Below, in pieces: positions 6,701 to 7,860 of a stretch of DNA of 7,860 bases. The DNA lies in NCBI GenBank assembly GCA_003662485.1, contig QMYD01000044.1, forward strand, positions 1 through 7,860. The letters run 5' to 3'. The notes beneath the pieces are model-generated. The model saw only the letters and a list, made by a program, of their open reading frames with translations. It had not been told where the DNA came from and did no database searches. The position numbers and the translations under genes are program-made. The stretch comes from Candidatus Hecatellales archaeon (GTDB taxonomy: Archaea; Thermoproteota; Bathyarchaeia; Hecatellales; Hecatellaceae). The first letter of the stretch is position 1. Every line of letters begins with the position of its first letter.

Positions 6701-7549
6701 TTGCTCATGATGAGGGTAACCAAGGTGGAGAAGCAGACTGCTTGGGCTGTCTCCCTCATCCTAGGAGCCATGATCATAGCCTTCTCAGCCTTCTTCTGGC
6801 CGGGCTACCACGTCCACCCAGACTTCGACAACTTCCTCGTGATAGGTATAATGGTTGCCATTTTCCCCCCAGCCTTCCTAGACATTTTGGACAGGAGGTG
6901 GAGGGAGTCTATCAACAGGAACATCGTATACTTGATTAGGAATGTGGCGGAGGCCCAGCGCACCGGCATGACCTTCGTGAGGGCGATAGAGGAGTCAGCC
7001 AAGGTTGACTATGGACCCCTAACCAAGGAGCTGCGTAGGGCTGTGGCGCAGATGTCCTGGGGAGCCACCTATGAGGAGGCTTTGAGGAGGATGGCGAGAC
7101 GTATTGACACCCCCATAGTTTACAGGGTGGTGGAAGCCCTCATTGAGGTTGGACGTTCAGGGGGTAGGATAAGCGCCCTCCTCGACATGCTTTCAACTCA
7201 TATTAGGGACCTTCAAGACTTGAAAAGGGAGAGAAGTAGGCAGATGCTCCCCTACGTGGGCATTATCTACGCCTCCTTCTTCGTATACATCTTCGTAGTC
7301 GTCATCCTCTTCCAGACGGTTTTCACCCAGCTGGCTGAAGCCCTAACAGCAGGATTCCTCGCGGTTAGAGGCTTGAATGTGGAAGCCTACTACATTTGGT
7401 TCTTCCACATGTCCATTATTGAGGCAGCCATCAGCGGGCTTGTAGCTGGAAAGATGGGTGAGGGAGCTGTCAGCGCAGGGTTGAAGCATATCCTCGTCCT
7501 TCTAGCCGCCACCCTTGCCATCTTCATCTTCGTAATCAGGGTGCTATAG
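6701..7549 (+). CDS. TadC/FlaJ-type pilus platform membrane protein (second half-size protein)
   Basis: This 282-residue membrane protein has one T2SSF domain and pairs with the gene just upstream. Predicted helices are at about 13-33, 43-61, 183-206 and 261-280, with a possible further segment at 229-250. The cytoplasmic domain (about 70-180) shows NVAEAQRTGMTFVRAIEESA (81-100), then GPLTKELRRAVAQMSWGATYEEAL (105-128, family pattern), and VEALIEVGRSGGRISALLDML (144-164). The C-terminal GLVAGKMGEGAVSAGLKHIL (246-265) closely resembles the C-terminal motif of archaeal FlaJ proteins, so this corresponds to the C-terminal half of FlaJ. The TTG start is chosen from ribosome-binding-site spacing; ATG 6707 or 6710 would shorten it by only two or three residues. 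The stop is 3 bp before the next start. Confidence 0.88.
   Translation: MLMMRVTKVEKQTAWAVSLILGAMIIAFSAFFWPGYHVHPDFDNFLVIGIMVAIFPPAFLDILDRRWRESINRNIVYLIRNVAEAQRTGMTFVRAIEESAKVDYGPLTKELRRAVAQMSWGATYEEALRRMARRIDTPIVYRVVEALIEVGRSGGRISALLDMLSTHIRDLQDLKRERSRQMLPYVGIIYASFFVYIFVVVILFQTVFTQLAEALTAGFLAVRGLNVEAYYIWFFHMSIIEAAISGLVAGKMGEGAVSAGLKHILVLLAATLAIFIFVIRVL
7538..7543 (+). promoter_or_regulatory. Ribosome binding site of the pilin-like gene
   Basis: AGGGTG within the last codons of the second platform gene lies nine bases before TTG 7553. It supports that codon as the start, which gives a pilin leader of normal length. Confidence 0.45.
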
Positions 7550-7552
7550 TCC

Positions 7553-7860
7553 TTGAGGGATTCTAATCTACGTAGGGGCGGTGAGGCCTCCATCATCAGC
7601 ATAATGATGGTTATGCTGATCACGGTTATCCTCGCCAGCGCCGTCTACTATTGGGGTTCAAGTATGGTGGGTGGAAGCCAGAGGGGGGTGGAAGCCCCTA
7701 TGAACGTTAACGTTCAAAGGCTTTCCGAGGATTTAGCTATCGAAACCGTGGAGTTCGGAGGCGAGGGCATAAAACTGCATGTTAGGAATACGGGAAGCAC
7801 CCCCTCCACGGTGGACGCCATCTACGTGAATGACGAAAGATATGCGATAACGCCCCAAAC
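7553..7860 (+). CDS. Type IV pilin-like protein with class III signal peptide (partial, 3' end missing)
   Basis: The open frame from TTG 7553 runs off the window after 102 codons. Residues 1-10 form a short basic leader ending RRGG. Then come EASIIS and a hydrophobic helix (14-34, rich in I, M, V, L, ending AVYYW), the layout of archaeal prepilins cut by PibD/EppA/FlaK-type peptidases. The most likely cleavage is between Gly10 and Glu11, with Ser13 at +3. Residues 56-102 look like a beta-strand domain: LAIETVEFGGEGIKLHVRN (61-79), then TGS and DAIYVN. The in-frame stop at 7547-7549 makes TTG the first possible start, and the next ATG lies inside the hydrophobic segment, so TTG is well supported. 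The gene is the fourth of the operon, 3 bp after the second platform gene. It could be a major pilin or a minor one; more pilins may follow beyond the window. Confidence 0.85.
   Translation, partial: MRDSNLRRGGEASIISIMMVMLITVILASAVYYWGSSMVGGSQRGVEAPMNVNVQRLSEDLAIETVEFGGEGIKLHVRNTGSTPSTVDAIYVNDERYAITPQ
7701..7716. repeat. Perfect 16-bp palindrome inside the pilin-like gene
   Basis: TGAACGTTAACGTTCA is fully self-complementary. It is largely explained by two consecutive Asn-Val pairs coded as AAC GTT AAC GTT (residues 51-54), because tandem copies of a palindromic hexamer are always palindromic. It lies between the codons for the N-terminal helix and those for the beta domain. Confidence 0.5.

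Noticed and set aside
7701..7716. 16-bp palindrome in the pilin gene as an operator or recombination site
   Set aside because: It is explained by tandem Asn-Val codons (AAC GTT twice). The shared AACGTTAA with the 132-149 palindrome is noted but too short to build on.
4227..7860. Archaellum (fla/arl) operon
   Set aside because: The ATPase and platform are compatible, but no flaF/flaG/flaC-type genes are present, the platform is split, and the KaiC-like gene is distant and degenerate, so a Tad-like type IV pilus fits better.
1..7860. CRISPR array, insertion sequence, tRNA or rRNA
   Set aside because: I saw no regularly spaced direct repeats, transposase, terminal inverted repeats or tRNA-like cloverleaf on either strand.

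Overview
The window looks archaeal, most likely from a thermophilic or sediment lineage near Thermoproteota, Bathyarchaeia or a related group. This rests on gene content (a type II/IV secretion ATPase with archaeal-type N- and C-terminal parts, FlaJ/TadC-type membrane proteins, a KaiC-like protein, a COG1361/DUF11-type surface protein), frequent AGG/AGA arginine codons, TATA-like AT-rich patches upstream of genes, and heavy use of TTG starts. Base composition is about half G+C by eye. I cannot fix the genus.

Layout. Positions 1-114 hold the 3' end of an unrecognised + strand gene. A 59-bp gap with two palindromic elements follows. Next is a + strand KaiC/FlaH-like gene (174-890) whose Walker A lysine is missing. 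Its stop faces, 3 bp away, the stop of a long - strand gene (894-3950). That gene encodes a 1018-residue secreted, membrane-anchored protein with about six tandem beta-sandwich repeats. A 276-bp divergent intergenic region (3951-4226) separates it from a tight + strand operon: secretion ATPase (4227-5789), first TadC/FlaJ-type membrane protein (5803-6696), second TadC/FlaJ-type membrane protein (6701-7549), and a pilin-like gene cut by the window end (7553-7860). Gaps inside the operon are 13, 4 and 3 bp.

How the parts fit. The ATPase, two single-domain platform proteins and a class III signal-peptide pilin make the core of an archaeal type IV (Tad-like) pilus. The platform usually found as one roughly 550-residue FlaJ protein is here two half-size proteins. 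No prepilin peptidase and no archaellum accessory genes (flaF, flaG) are visible, so a pilus is more likely than an archaellum. The divergent repeat protein may be a cell-surface partner, and its repeats share a 'V-x-N-x-G-S' strand-turn signature with the globular part of the pilin. The KaiC-like protein could be a non-catalytic regulator comparable to FlaH, but it is separated from the ATPase gene by the 3-kb opposite-strand gene, so this link is inference.

The most unusual points are the pseudo-ATPase, the split platform, five TTG starts among six genes with visible starts, and related AT-rich inverted repeats upstream of both the KaiC-like gene and the ATPase operon.
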